Positions 17,852 through 25,568 of a DNA stretch of 64,000 nt are shown in pieces. The notes below the pieces were generated by a model. That model was not told the origin of the DNA, did no database searches, and was given only the letters and a program-made list of their open reading frames with translations. The number at the start of each line of letters is the position of its first letter. The stretch's first letter is position 1. A program made the position numbers and the translations under genes. The stretch comes from DATAXP01 sp036272935. GTDB lineage: Bacteria; Planctomycetota; Planctomycetia; Pirellulales; PNKZ01. The stretch covers positions 1 through 64,000 of the forward strand of contig DATAXP010000008.1 in assembly GCA_036272935.1 (NCBI GenBank), given 5' to 3'.

Positions 17852-18379
17852 GATCCGTGAATCTTCGGAAGTCGTCGATCGCTGCCAGCACTGAACGCCA
17901 GCGCGTTTCCAAACCAAGCCGCTGAACCGCTTTGTGCCGAACGAGCACGGTGAGATGTGCAACCGGCGGAATTATATCGGCACCGAGTTTCAGTTCTCAA
18001 TCGAGAAACGTCACAAAGGACCGAGATTTTATACACTTATAGCCAACGATGATTCACACGGCGGTCGTGGCGGACTCGAAACCCTCCTTGACGGCGGCAA
18101 AGTCTTCCTAATTGGCAAAGTCGTCGCATTTTCTCGTTGCAACGCTGCGATCGGCCGGTAGACTGATCCCTTTCGTTGGGGCGCGGCTTGATTACGAGCA
18201 ACCAGGGTCATCAGGGAATCGATGAGGCCGGGACGCCGCATGGCATGGAACGCAAACCTTTCGCTCGCCGTCTGCCAACTCGGCATGTCGTCATCGGTTC
18301 GACGACCTTCTAGCCCGCTGCATCATGGCACGCGAACCGCGCCGTGAAGCACAGTGCTTATCCGTTCCCGTTCCTCAAG
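17852..18379. other. Intergenic region without a recognised gene
   Basis: About 530 bases separate the divergent oxidoreductase and thioredoxin-like genes. Short frames at 17934-18161 (plus) and 18029-18286 (minus) have no recognisable content and poor start signals. The stretch is less GC-rich around 17960-18060. I see no RNA gene, hairpin or clear promoter in it, though promoters for both flanking genes must lie here. Confidence 0.5.
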
Positions 18380-18808
18380 ATGGAGAGTTTGCCCGTGATT
18401 AGTCTCGCCCTTGCAACGGTTTTGCAAGCCTCGGTTGCGTCGGCTGGTGCCGCGTCGTATGCCGAAGCGTACCAGGCCATGAATCAAACTGGCCGGCCGA
18501 TCGTGATTCTCGTCGGTGCCGAATGGTGCCCGGGTTGCCAGGTGATGAAATCGACCACGATGCCCCAGGTCCAGCGGCAAGGGGGGTTGGACGGCGTCGC
18601 GTTTGCCCAGGTTAACACCGATCGCGAAGGTGCGTTAGCCCAACAACTGATGGGAGGCGGCTCGATTCCGCAGCTCATCATGTACCATCAGACACCCGCG
18701 GGTTGGAGTCGTCGCGCGTTGGTCGGGGCCCAAAGTCCCGCCGCCGTGCAGCAATTCATCAACCAAGGTCTCACCAGCCCTGGTCCGCAGGCGCTGGGAA
18801 GCCGGTAA
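18380..18808 (+). CDS. Exported thioredoxin-fold protein
   Basis: The product has an N-terminal hydrophobic segment that reads as a signal peptide (cleavage probably after VASA), then a thioredoxin fold with a WCPGC active site (Cys50, Cys53) and the cis-Pro in GSIPQL. This points to a periplasmic thiol-disulfide protein. The frame can be extended 12 codons to a GTG at 18344, and the true start is uncertain. A strong terminator follows 38 bases after the stop codon. No partner such as a cytochrome maturation gene is near. Confidence 0.8.
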   Translation: MESLPVISLALATVLQASVASAGAASYAEAYQAMNQTGRPIVILVGAEWCPGCQVMKSTTMPQVQRQGGLDGVAFAQVNTDREGALAQQLMGGGSIPQLIMYHQTPAGWSRRALVGAQSPAAVQQFINQGLTSPGPQALGSR

Positions 18809-18846
18809 AACGACCGGCAGAATCTGTCAATCTGTCCGAACCATCA

Positions 18847-18878
18847 GGCGCTCGCCCGACAAGGGCGAGCGCCTTTTT
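18847..18878 (+). terminator. Rho-independent terminator after the thioredoxin-like gene
   Basis: An 11-bp perfect stem, GGCGCTCGCCC (18847-18857) with GGGCGAGCGCC (18863-18873), a five-base loop and a run of five Ts. It ends against the stop codon of the minus-strand sigma-54 activator gene, with which the unit converges. Confidence 0.9.
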
Positions 18879-20913
18879 ACGCCCCGCCGCGACCAGGCGA
18901 GAATTCTGCCAGGTTGTACCGCCGGATTTTGCGATCGAGCGTTGAGCGCTCGATCCCGAGCATCTGGGCAGCCTGGCTTTTGTTGCCGCGAGTGGCCTTG
19001 AGTGTGGCCAGGATATGGCGGCGCTCGACCTCATCGAGCGAGCAAGGCGAAAAGACCGGCGGCAGCGACGGCGTATCGACCGTCTCGCCCGAGGTCGGCA
19101 GCTTCGAGAGCATCAGGTCTTCCAGGTCGATGTGATCGCCTTGGGCTAAGACGATCGCGCGCTCGACGACGTTTTTCAGCTCGCGCACGTTGCCGGGCCA
19201 TCGGTAGCGCTGCATCTGCTCGAGCGCCCGCGGCGTGTAGCCACGCAGCTTGCGTCCGGTTTCGCGCGTGTAGCGGTCGAAGAAGTAATGGGCCAGTTCG
19301 ACGATATCATCCGGCCGCTTACGCAAGGGCGGCACGATAATCTCCAGCACGTGCAAACGGAAATACAGATCGCGGCGAAATCGCTGCTCGGCGACATCTT
19401 TTTCCAGGTCGCGATTCGTGGCGGCGATCACGCGCACGTCGACCTTCACCGGCTCGCTGCCGCCGACGCGCTCGAACGGATGCCCTTCGAGCACCCGCAA
19501 GAACTTGGCCTGGATGTTCGGGCTCATCTCGCCGATCTCGTCGAGCATGAGCGTCCCCTGGTGCGCCGATTCGAACTTGCCAATCTTGCGAGCCTGCGCG
19601 CCGGTAAACGCCCCGCGCTCGTGGCCGAACAGCTCGCTTTCGAGCAGCGATTCCGAAAGTGCCGCGCAATTCAAACAAACGAACGGCCCCTTGCGGCGCG
19701 GGCTAGAGAAATGGACTGCGCGGGCGACCAGTTCCTTGCCGACTCCGCTCTCGCCGCGGATCAGAACCGTGGCATGCGTCGGCGCGCTGCGGGCAATCTC
19801 CTCCATCACGCGCCCCATCACGGGACTCGCCCCGACGATCTCGCTCTGCACCCCCAGGCGCTCGCGGAGCTGCCGGTTCTCGTCGCGAATCTGGCTCAGG
19901 TTCTCGGCCAGCTCCTGCCGGCGGGCCAGGTTGTGCAGCGCGACGGCCACCGTCTCGGCCACGGCTAGCGTGAACTCCAGGTCGTCGGGATCGGGCACCC
20001 GATCGTAGCGCGTGGCGTACAAGTGGATCAGTCCCACCACGCGTTTGCCGCGGCGCATCGGCGCGCACAGCACACTGGTGGCGTGAATCTCCCCCTTGCT
20101 GTCGCGGCTGCCGAGCATGCTGTCGTCCATCACATTGCGAGCCAGCACCGCTTCGCCTTTGCCGCGCACGGTGCCAGCCAAGAACGGCGACACCCGATGA
20201 TATGGAAACGACGTGTCGCTACGCGACGCAATCAGCTCCAGCTCGCCAGCCAGTGACGCTGGATCGGATGACGCGCCGAGTTCCTTGCCGGCTGGATCGC
20301 GCACGACGAGCAACCCGCCGGCATCGCATTGCGTCGCCTCGAACAGTCCGTCGAGCGCCACCTTGGCCAGCGTCGCCGCATCGGGCGCCTTGGCCAACTC
20401 GAACGCCAGCCGGCATAACCGGGCAGCGGCGGCTCCTTCGCGCGTGCCGGGCTCCGCGCCATCGTCTCCCGGCGCGAGATACTTGGTCTGCACCGTGCGA
20501 TGGGTGATCATCGTCGGTTCTTGCAGCTCGGCCTCGACAGGACCGGTCGCCGTGACGTCCTCGGTCCCCAGCACAATTGCCTTGGGCACCGTGCCTGAGT
20601 TATCGAACGCGTGGGCCAGGTCGTGCACGAACGCCATCTGCGAGTTGCCGATCCGCACGACGTCGCCGGGCACCAGCGGCCGTTCGTCGGTCACTGGCTC
20701 TTGACCGACGAGCGTACCGTTGCGGCTTTGCAAATCGCGAACGATCCACTGGTCGCCGCGCGAGAAGATCTCCGCATGAAAGCGGCTGCAGCGATCGTCC
20801 TTGAGAATGATCTGGTTGGCTGGTGCGCGACCGATGGTCACCGTCTTGCCGGCGGAGAGTCGGAACACGTCGCTCCACTTCGAGCCTTCACGAATGACCA
20901 GATAGGCCAGCAT
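18877..20913 (-). CDS. Sigma-54-dependent activator with FHA and GAF input domains
   Basis: Domain order: FHA (1-100, with GRAPANQ, SRFHAEI and RNGT, the phosphothreonine-binding loops), GAF (about 165-330), AAA+ sigma-54 interaction domain (about 357-590) and a Fis-type helix-turn-helix at the end (NKSQAAQMLGIERSTLDRKI). Walker A is GESGVGKE (387-394), Walker B is LMLDEIG and the sigma-54 contact loop GAFTGA is intact (434-439). With FHA in place of a receiver domain it should be switched by a Ser/Thr kinase-phosphorylated partner. No such kinase gene is adjacent. The targets are not visible in this window. Confidence 0.93.
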   Translation of the reverse strand: MLAYLVIREGSKWSDVFRLSAGKTVTIGRAPANQIILKDDRCSRFHAEIFSRGDQWIVRDLQSRNGTLVGQEPVTDERPLVPGDVVRIGNSQMAFVHDLAHAFDNSGTVPKAIVLGTEDVTATGPVEAELQEPTMITHRTVQTKYLAPGDDGAEPGTREGAAAARLCRLAFELAKAPDAATLAKVALDGLFEATQCDAGGLLVVRDPAGKELGASSDPASLAGELELIASRSDTSFPYHRVSPFLAGTVRGKGEAVLARNVMDDSMLGSRDSKGEIHATSVLCAPMRRGKRVVGLIHLYATRYDRVPDPDDLEFTLAVAETVAVALHNLARRQELAENLSQIRDENRQLRERLGVQSEIVGASPVMGRVMEEIARSAPTHATVLIRGESGVGKELVARAVHFSSPRRKGPFVCLNCAALSESLLESELFGHERGAFTGAQARKIGKFESAHQGTLMLDEIGEMSPNIQAKFLRVLEGHPFERVGGSEPVKVDVRVIAATNRDLEKDVAEQRFRRDLYFRLHVLEIIVPPLRKRPDDIVELAHYFFDRYTRETGRKLRGYTPRALEQMQRYRWPGNVRELKNVVERAIVLAQGDHIDLEDLMLSKLPTSGETVDTPSLPPVFSPCSLDEVERRHILATLKATRGNKSQAAQMLGIERSTLDRKIRRYNLAEFSPGRGGA

Positions 20914-21020
20914 TGCCGCCTCGCACGAATTTATCCCCTTCTTGTGTTGTATCTAGCGGCCCAGTGGCGCACCATAGTTGACGTGCGACGGGGCTCGTCC
21001 AATGCTTACGGCTTCGCACC

Positions 21021-21866
21021 ATGAAGCACCACGTCACTGCGTCAGCCTTGCTGGTGTTGCTTACCGCCGCGGCGGCTTACGGCCAGGCGCCGCTCGATGA
21101 TCCCTACGCGATCCCGCGCAGTGCCGTGACCGGCTGGCCGAAGTTCTACAAGCCGCTCAAGATTCATCCGCACGACCAGCTCTACTATGCAATGGGCTGG
21201 TGCCGCACGAATCATTACTACTACACGGCTGCCGACCTGGTCGACATCGACACGCTCGACGAGGTTCACGAGCATGGGCGGGTCGTCGAGCTGCGCGACG
21301 GCGGGTTGATCGCCTGGTTCGACTCGGCCGAGAAGCCCATTGCGGTGCATGTGCATCCTGACGCGACACGGCTGCTGGTGCGCGGGACACTGAGCCCGGC
21401 CGTCCTGCGTCGTGAGATGGTGGTGCGATTCACGGGCACGGTTGATCGTGGCGGCCAACTGAGGCAGCCGATCGACCGGCTCGACCTGTGTACTGCCGAG
21501 GCCGAGCGGCAGGCCGTCGAAGTCCTTCCCGATGTGCCGAGCACGGTTCTTGGAAAGATCGTACGGGTAGGCCGCGACCATTTGTGGCTGGTCATTAAAG
21601 CGGGCTCGATCCGGGCAGTGCGCGGAACATTGGCTCCCGAGGCAACCGTCCGGCTCGACGTTGCTGAGCTGCGCTGGGCGCTGCCCGGTTCGCGGCTGAG
21701 TCTGGAAGGGCGCATCTATCCGGCCGACAAACGCATTCCGGCGGACCAGGTGTTTGCGACCGCCTTGGAGATCGAGCTGCCTGGCTCGACCGACGCCCTG
21801 CCCGGCGAAGGGTCGGAGAAGCCGTCGAACGAGGGTTCGTGGTCGGGCGGGGTCAGCCGCCGCTGA
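21021..21866 (+). CDS. Exported hypothetical protein (281 aa)
   Basis: The first 21 residues form a clear signal peptide ending AAAAYG. The mature part is beta-rich with no membrane segment, few cysteines and a proline/glycine-rich tail. I do not recognise a family; a role on the cell surface or in the periplasm is inferred from the signal only. The start is supported by the signal peptide. It converges with the FIST gene, and the two coding ends overlap by 14 bases. Expression probably starts from the 107-base gap shared with the divergent FHA activator, a possible regulator. Confidence 0.65.
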   Translation: MKHHVTASALLVLLTAAAAYGQAPLDDPYAIPRSAVTGWPKFYKPLKIHPHDQLYYAMGWCRTNHYYYTAADLVDIDTLDEVHEHGRVVELRDGGLIAWFDSAEKPIAVHVHPDATRLLVRGTLSPAVLRREMVVRFTGTVDRGGQLRQPIDRLDLCTAEAERQAVEVLPDVPSTVLGKIVRVGRDHLWLVIKAGSIRAVRGTLAPEATVRLDVAELRWALPGSRLSLEGRIYPADKRIPADQVFATALEIELPGSTDALPGEGSEKPSNEGSWSGGVSRR

Positions 21867-23037
21867 CGAGCGCGATGCTCGCCGTGAAGCCGTGCAGAAA
21901 GTTTTTGCCGCCGACGGGGCCGATCTCGCCTTGGGCAAAGAAGCCGGCCAACGGAATTTCTCCGAGGCGTTGGCACACTGCGGCGGCATCGTGATGCGGC
22001 GCGTCGAATAGCCTGGTGCCGCGGCCGTTGCAGGTGAACAGCAGCGCTCCGGCCGAAGCCGGGTCGCCAGGGGGCTTGACAGTTGCCAGCAAGGCCCGCA
22101 AGTCCTCGTCGGCCGATTGTGCGTCGCGCAGGTGGAACTGCACCGTCTGGCCGGCGCGCACGAAGTCGCCGATGGCGAGCGCTCCGGTGGCCCGGTCGGC
22201 ACCGATGCAGTTGCGGATCAGAAAGTCGCCGCGAGAGAAACGCTCCTGGTATTCGTTGATCACGCGCCCCACGTGCAGACCGCGCTGCACAAGCTGCTGA
22301 TCGTTCGGCGGCAGGGTATCGAAGACCTCTTGCAGTTGCAGCATCGCCGGTCGACCGCCGAGTTCGTAGATCACGTTCCGTTCAGCTCGGGTGATGACCA
22401 ATGGCCGGCCGATCGGTCGGCAACCCTGCGAGACGATCGTCGCGATCTTCGCCTGGCCGTGGATCACGACTGCCACGGCGCCCGAGTCGTGCACCTGCTT
22501 CCCGAGGATGACACGGTTTTCTCCGGGGCCATGTCCGCCGCTGGCCATGCCGCCGACGATGGGCACCCCGGGTTGATCGGCGTCGAGCCGTTCGAGCAGA
22601 GCATCGGCCGGAAAGGTGAACGGCTCGGCGAACAGCAGCATCGCCGAGCCTACTGGCCAAACCGCCGGTAGATTATCAGGCCAACCGACGAACGTGCCGC
22701 CATCGGGGCTGCGCTGGAATTCGAGACGCATCGGCACGATCTCGGTGCCTGGCAAGCTCGCCGCCCAGAGCGAGACGGCCGGCGAGCGTTCCACTTCGAG
22801 GCCGACGCCGGCGATTGCCTCACCCGTGCAGCCAATAAGCACTCCTGGCCGAAGCCGATCGTTGAGGGTGGCGGCCAATTCCTCTAGTGCCGCCGCATGA
22901 TCGTGCGACGCGAAGCAAACGGCCAGGTCGGGCGCGGTGCCAAGGCGCTCGGCGACCTCGCTGCCGACGGCATCCGCTGCGGCGCGCGTGTCGGACAACT
23001 CAGAAAGGGCGGCAGCAAACGGCACTTGTTCCTCCAT
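21853..23037 (-). CDS. FIST domain protein (FIST_N/FIST_C)
   Basis: The protein (394 aa from the ATG at 23037) has the FIST_N features (VLIGCTGEAIAG near residue 66-78) and a FIST_C region with LLFTCNGRG and AGFFAQGEIGP near the end. FIST domains are thought to bind small ligands such as amino acids in signalling pathways. Here the domain stands alone, without a kinase or receptor fused to it. A TTG at 23061 would overlap the upstream asparaginase stop by four bases and may be the real start; the genes are probably one unit. Confidence 0.88.
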   Translation of the reverse strand: MEEQVPFAAALSELSDTRAAADAVGSEVAERLGTAPDLAVCFASHDHAAALEELAATLNDRLRPGVLIGCTGEAIAGVGLEVERSPAVSLWAASLPGTEIVPMRLEFQRSPDGGTFVGWPDNLPAVWPVGSAMLLFAEPFTFPADALLERLDADQPGVPIVGGMASGGHGPGENRVILGKQVHDSGAVAVVIHGQAKIATIVSQGCRPIGRPLVITRAERNVIYELGGRPAMLQLQEVFDTLPPNDQQLVQRGLHVGRVINEYQERFSRGDFLIRNCIGADRATGALAIGDFVRAGQTVQFHLRDAQSADEDLRALLATVKPPGDPASAGALLFTCNGRGTRLFDAPHHDAAAVCQRLGEIPLAGFFAQGEIGPVGGKNFLHGFTASIALVSGG

Positions 23038-23057
23038 GCGAAACCGCGAGCGGCTTA

Positions 23058-24038
23058 TCAATCTTCGTACAGCGCGACGTGCACGCGGCCGTCGCCCGTA
23101 ATCGAGCCTCGGTACATGCCCGAGGTGTTGAACTCAGCACTGAAGTTGCCTTGCCGATCGAGCGCGATCAGCCCCCCTTCGCCGCCGGCGGGCTTGAGCT
23201 GCCGCTGGATTACATCGCGGGCTGCCTCGTCGACCTTCATGCCGCGGTGCTTGATGAGCGCGTTCACCTCGTGCGCCACGCACCAGCGGATGAAAAACTC
23301 GCCGTGGCCGGTGCACGACACGGCAGCACCGTCGTTATCCGCGTAAGTGCCGGCGCCGATAATCGGCGAGTCACCGACACGGCCGAAGGCCTTGTTCGTC
23401 ATGCCGCCGGTGCTCGTGCCGGCAGCGAGGTTTTTTTGGCGATCGACCGCAACGGCGCCGACGGTGCCGTATTGCGATTTCGGCAGCGGCGGGGCGATGT
23501 ACTCGGAGCGATCGCCGCGACCGGCCGCTTCTTGCTCCCAGCGCTTCTGAATGTCGCGCCACCGTGGTTCGGTCCAAAAGTACGAAGGATCGACGATTTC
23601 GAGGCCCGCACGGGTGGCGAACACTTCAGCGCCGCGCCCCACGAGCAGCACGTGCTTGGAGCGTTCCATCACCGCCCGGGCCGCGGTGATCGGGTTTTTG
23701 ATGATCGTCACGCTGGCGACTGCCCCGGCCTTGCGAGTCTTGCCTTCCATGATCGAGGCATCGAGCTCGTTGCGCCCCTCGTGCGTGAACACGGCTCCGC
23801 GGCCGGCGTTGAACAGCGGCGAATCTTCCAGCACACGGATCGCTGCTTCGACGCCGTCGAGTGCCGTGGCTCCTTCGCGCTCGAGTGCGGCATGGCCCTG
23901 GCGCAAAGCCTCTTCGAGCGCCGGGCGGAGCTTGGCTTCCAGCTCCGGCGTCATGTCGGGCTTATCGAGCCCGATACCGCCATGCACCGCAAGGACGACA
24001 TTCGACCGATTTGGTTCAGCAGCCATGAGCGTGGTCAT
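23058..24038 (-). CDS. Isoaspartyl peptidase / plant-type L-asparaginase (Ntn hydrolase)
   Basis: The family start ALAVHGG-type motif is seen as VLAVHGGIG, with the precursor cleavage site before Thr in YGTVGAVAVD and the downstream STGGMTNK and GTYAD. These enzymes mature by self-cleavage at Gly-Thr and remove isoaspartyl dipeptides or asparagine. The frame stays open far upstream to 24233, but that part is translated repeat sequence. The ATG at 24038 (MTTLMAAEPN) is used here; a TTG about 8 codons earlier would give a longer hydrophobic leader and export. 326 aa. Confidence 0.88.
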   Translation of the reverse strand: MTTLMAAEPNRSNVVLAVHGGIGLDKPDMTPELEAKLRPALEEALRQGHAALEREGATALDGVEAAIRVLEDSPLFNAGRGAVFTHEGRNELDASIMEGKTRKAGAVASVTIIKNPITAARAVMERSKHVLLVGRGAEVFATRAGLEIVDPSYFWTEPRWRDIQKRWEQEAAGRGDRSEYIAPPLPKSQYGTVGAVAVDRQKNLAAGTSTGGMTNKAFGRVGDSPIIGAGTYADNDGAAVSCTGHGEFFIRWCVAHEVNALIKHRGMKVDEAARDVIQRQLKPAGGEGGLIALDRQGNFSAEFNTSGMYRGSITGDGRVHVALYED

Positions 24039-24076
24039 CCATGACGAAACGACAAGCAACCCGACAACAAGAAAAC

Positions 24077-24205
24077 CCCTCTCCCATCGGGAGAGGGTGG
24101 CGAGTCCGCCGCGGCGGACTCGCCGGGTGAGGGAGAAGCGGCAACAGCGCGGAAACCAGCTCGCCCTCATCCGGCCTTCGGCCACCTTCTCCCGGAGGGA
24201 GAAGG
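24077..24205. repeat. Composite palindromic intergenic repeat
   Basis: Three hairpins in one 130-base block: CCCTCTCCC/GGGAGAGGG (24077-24097), a near-perfect 26-base palindrome with 12-bp arms GGCGAGTCCGCC/GGCGGACTCGCC (24099-24124), and CCTTCTCCC/GGGAGAAGG (24185-24205). Between the second and third lie CTCGCCCTCATCC and a GGCCTTCGGCC palindrome. The layout resembles dispersed REP-like repeats in GC-rich genomes. It separates the amidohydrolase pair from the asparaginase gene. One minus-strand frame stays open through it by chance. Confidence 0.85.
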
Positions 24206-24236
24206 CATGATGGTGCGTCGCGCACTTCCGCATTGT

Positions 24237-25568
24237 CTATTCCTTTGCCTGTCGACGATATTTTTCTTCGTACTTGTGCCACAAGCGCTTTTGGCGGTCG
24301 TTCAGATCGACCCGCCGACCCTGCACCCAGGCATGCGTTACTTGTGTGGGGATCTCCAACGGATCGCCGGTGGTGACGATCAGCGTGGCGTCCTTGCCGG
24401 CCGCGAGCGAGCCGATCCGATCGGCGACTCCGAACAGCTCGGCGGGGTAGATTGTGATCGCCTTGAGAGCTTCGTCGGCTGGCAAGCCATAGGCGGTGGC
24501 CGTGCCGGCATGATACGCGAGGTTGCGGATGTTGCCCATCCGCCCCTGGCCGGCGAGGCAGAACCGCACTCCCGCTTCGTGCAGCCGAGCGGGTACCGTG
24601 AATGGCGCGTCGTACGGATCGTCGCGGCGCTGCGGCAAACGGTAGGTGCCGGTCACGAGCACCGGGATGTCGTGCTTCTTCAGCAGCTCGACGGCGCGCG
24701 GGGCGTCGTAGCCGCCGGCGAGGATCATCTTGAACCCTTCGTGCTGCGTCCAGGCGATTGCCGAGGTGATTTGCTGAATCTCGTCGGCGTGCACGATGAC
24801 CGGCATAAGGCGCTCGAACACCGGGATCATCGCCTCCCAGCGGTCGTCGTGATCGGGTGTGGGTTTCTTGCCGCTGACGCTGGCTTGCCTGGCGATCCAG
24901 TAGGCACGTGCCTCGGACACCGCGCCGCGGATGCCGGCCAAAGCTTTGTCGCGACTGGCGAGCTGTTCCTCGGCACTCTCTTCAAGCCGCCAGGTATGGA
25001 TCGCAGCCATCCGCGGCCAGAACACGTGCATGCCGACAGGCGTGGCGACGGTCATCTCCGTGGCCGTCCAGCCATCGAGCTGCATCACGGCCGAGGTTCC
25101 CGCGATCAAGCCACCGCTGGGAGCGACCAACGTCAGCAGGACACCATTGGATCGCGTGACGGGGATCAACTCGCTGTCCGGGTTGAACGCCACCTCGGGA
25201 CGGATGTTGGGGTTAATCGTCCCGGTTTCGGCCTCATCCACGGTGCCGCGCACCGACGGAATCTCCACCAGGCCCAGCGGCGTGAGCGAATCGAACAGCC
25301 CCGGATAGACGTGCTGCCCTTTCACGTCGATATGCTCGGCACCAGCGGGAACATCAACATCGCGCCCCACGGCCACGATCTTGCCGCGAGCGAAAACGAT
25401 CGTTCCGTTTTCAATCGGTGCCGACGACACCGGGTGGATCGTCGCACCGGTCAGCGCGATTGGCTTCGTTTGCCGCGCGCCCGGGACTTCGTCGTTGGCG
25501 TGGACGGCGTGCGCCGCGAAGAGACACGCGATGGCGGCACACAAGACTTCTATTCGTTGATTATTCAT
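24237..25568 (-). CDS. Exported amidohydrolase-like protein lacking the HxH metal site
   Basis: The start at 25568 gives MNNQRIEVLCAAIACLFAAH, a signal peptide, and overlaps the upstream amidohydrolase gene by four bases. The fold is amidohydrolase: the small beta domain at the start (ALTGATIHPVSSAPIENGTI), the barrel, and the closing SLAAGKDATLIV near the C-terminus. Where active members have GxxDxHxH this protein has PGLFDSLTPLGLVEI, so the first two metal ligands are absent. Later histidines such as VIVHADE remain. It may be a non-catalytic partner of the neighbouring double amidohydrolase. 443 aa. Confidence 0.85.
   Translation of the reverse strand: MNNQRIEVLCAAIACLFAAHAVHANDEVPGARQTKPIALTGATIHPVSSAPIENGTIVFARGKIVAVGRDVDVPAGAEHIDVKGQHVYPGLFDSLTPLGLVEIPSVRGTVDEAETGTINPNIRPEVAFNPDSELIPVTRSNGVLLTLVAPSGGLIAGTSAVMQLDGWTATEMTVATPVGMHVFWPRMAAIHTWRLEESAEEQLASRDKALAGIRGAVSEARAYWIARQASVSGKKPTPDHDDRWEAMIPVFERLMPVIVHADEIQQITSAIAWTQHEGFKMILAGGYDAPRAVELLKKHDIPVLVTGTYRLPQRRDDPYDAPFTVPARLHEAGVRFCLAGQGRMGNIRNLAYHAGTATAYGLPADEALKAITIYPAELFGVADRIGSLAAGKDATLIVTTGDPLEIPTQVTHAWVQGRRVDLNDRQKRLWHKYEEKYRRQAKE

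Noticed and set aside
20936..20975. Possible sigma-54 promoter (TGGCGC ... TTGA) before the exported protein gene
   Set aside because: Spacing between the GG and the second element is two bases too long, and the GC of the second element is lacking.
24039..24233. N-terminal extension of the asparaginase frame
   Set aside because: It is translation of the palindromic repeat block and gives no family likeness; the gene starts at or near 24038.
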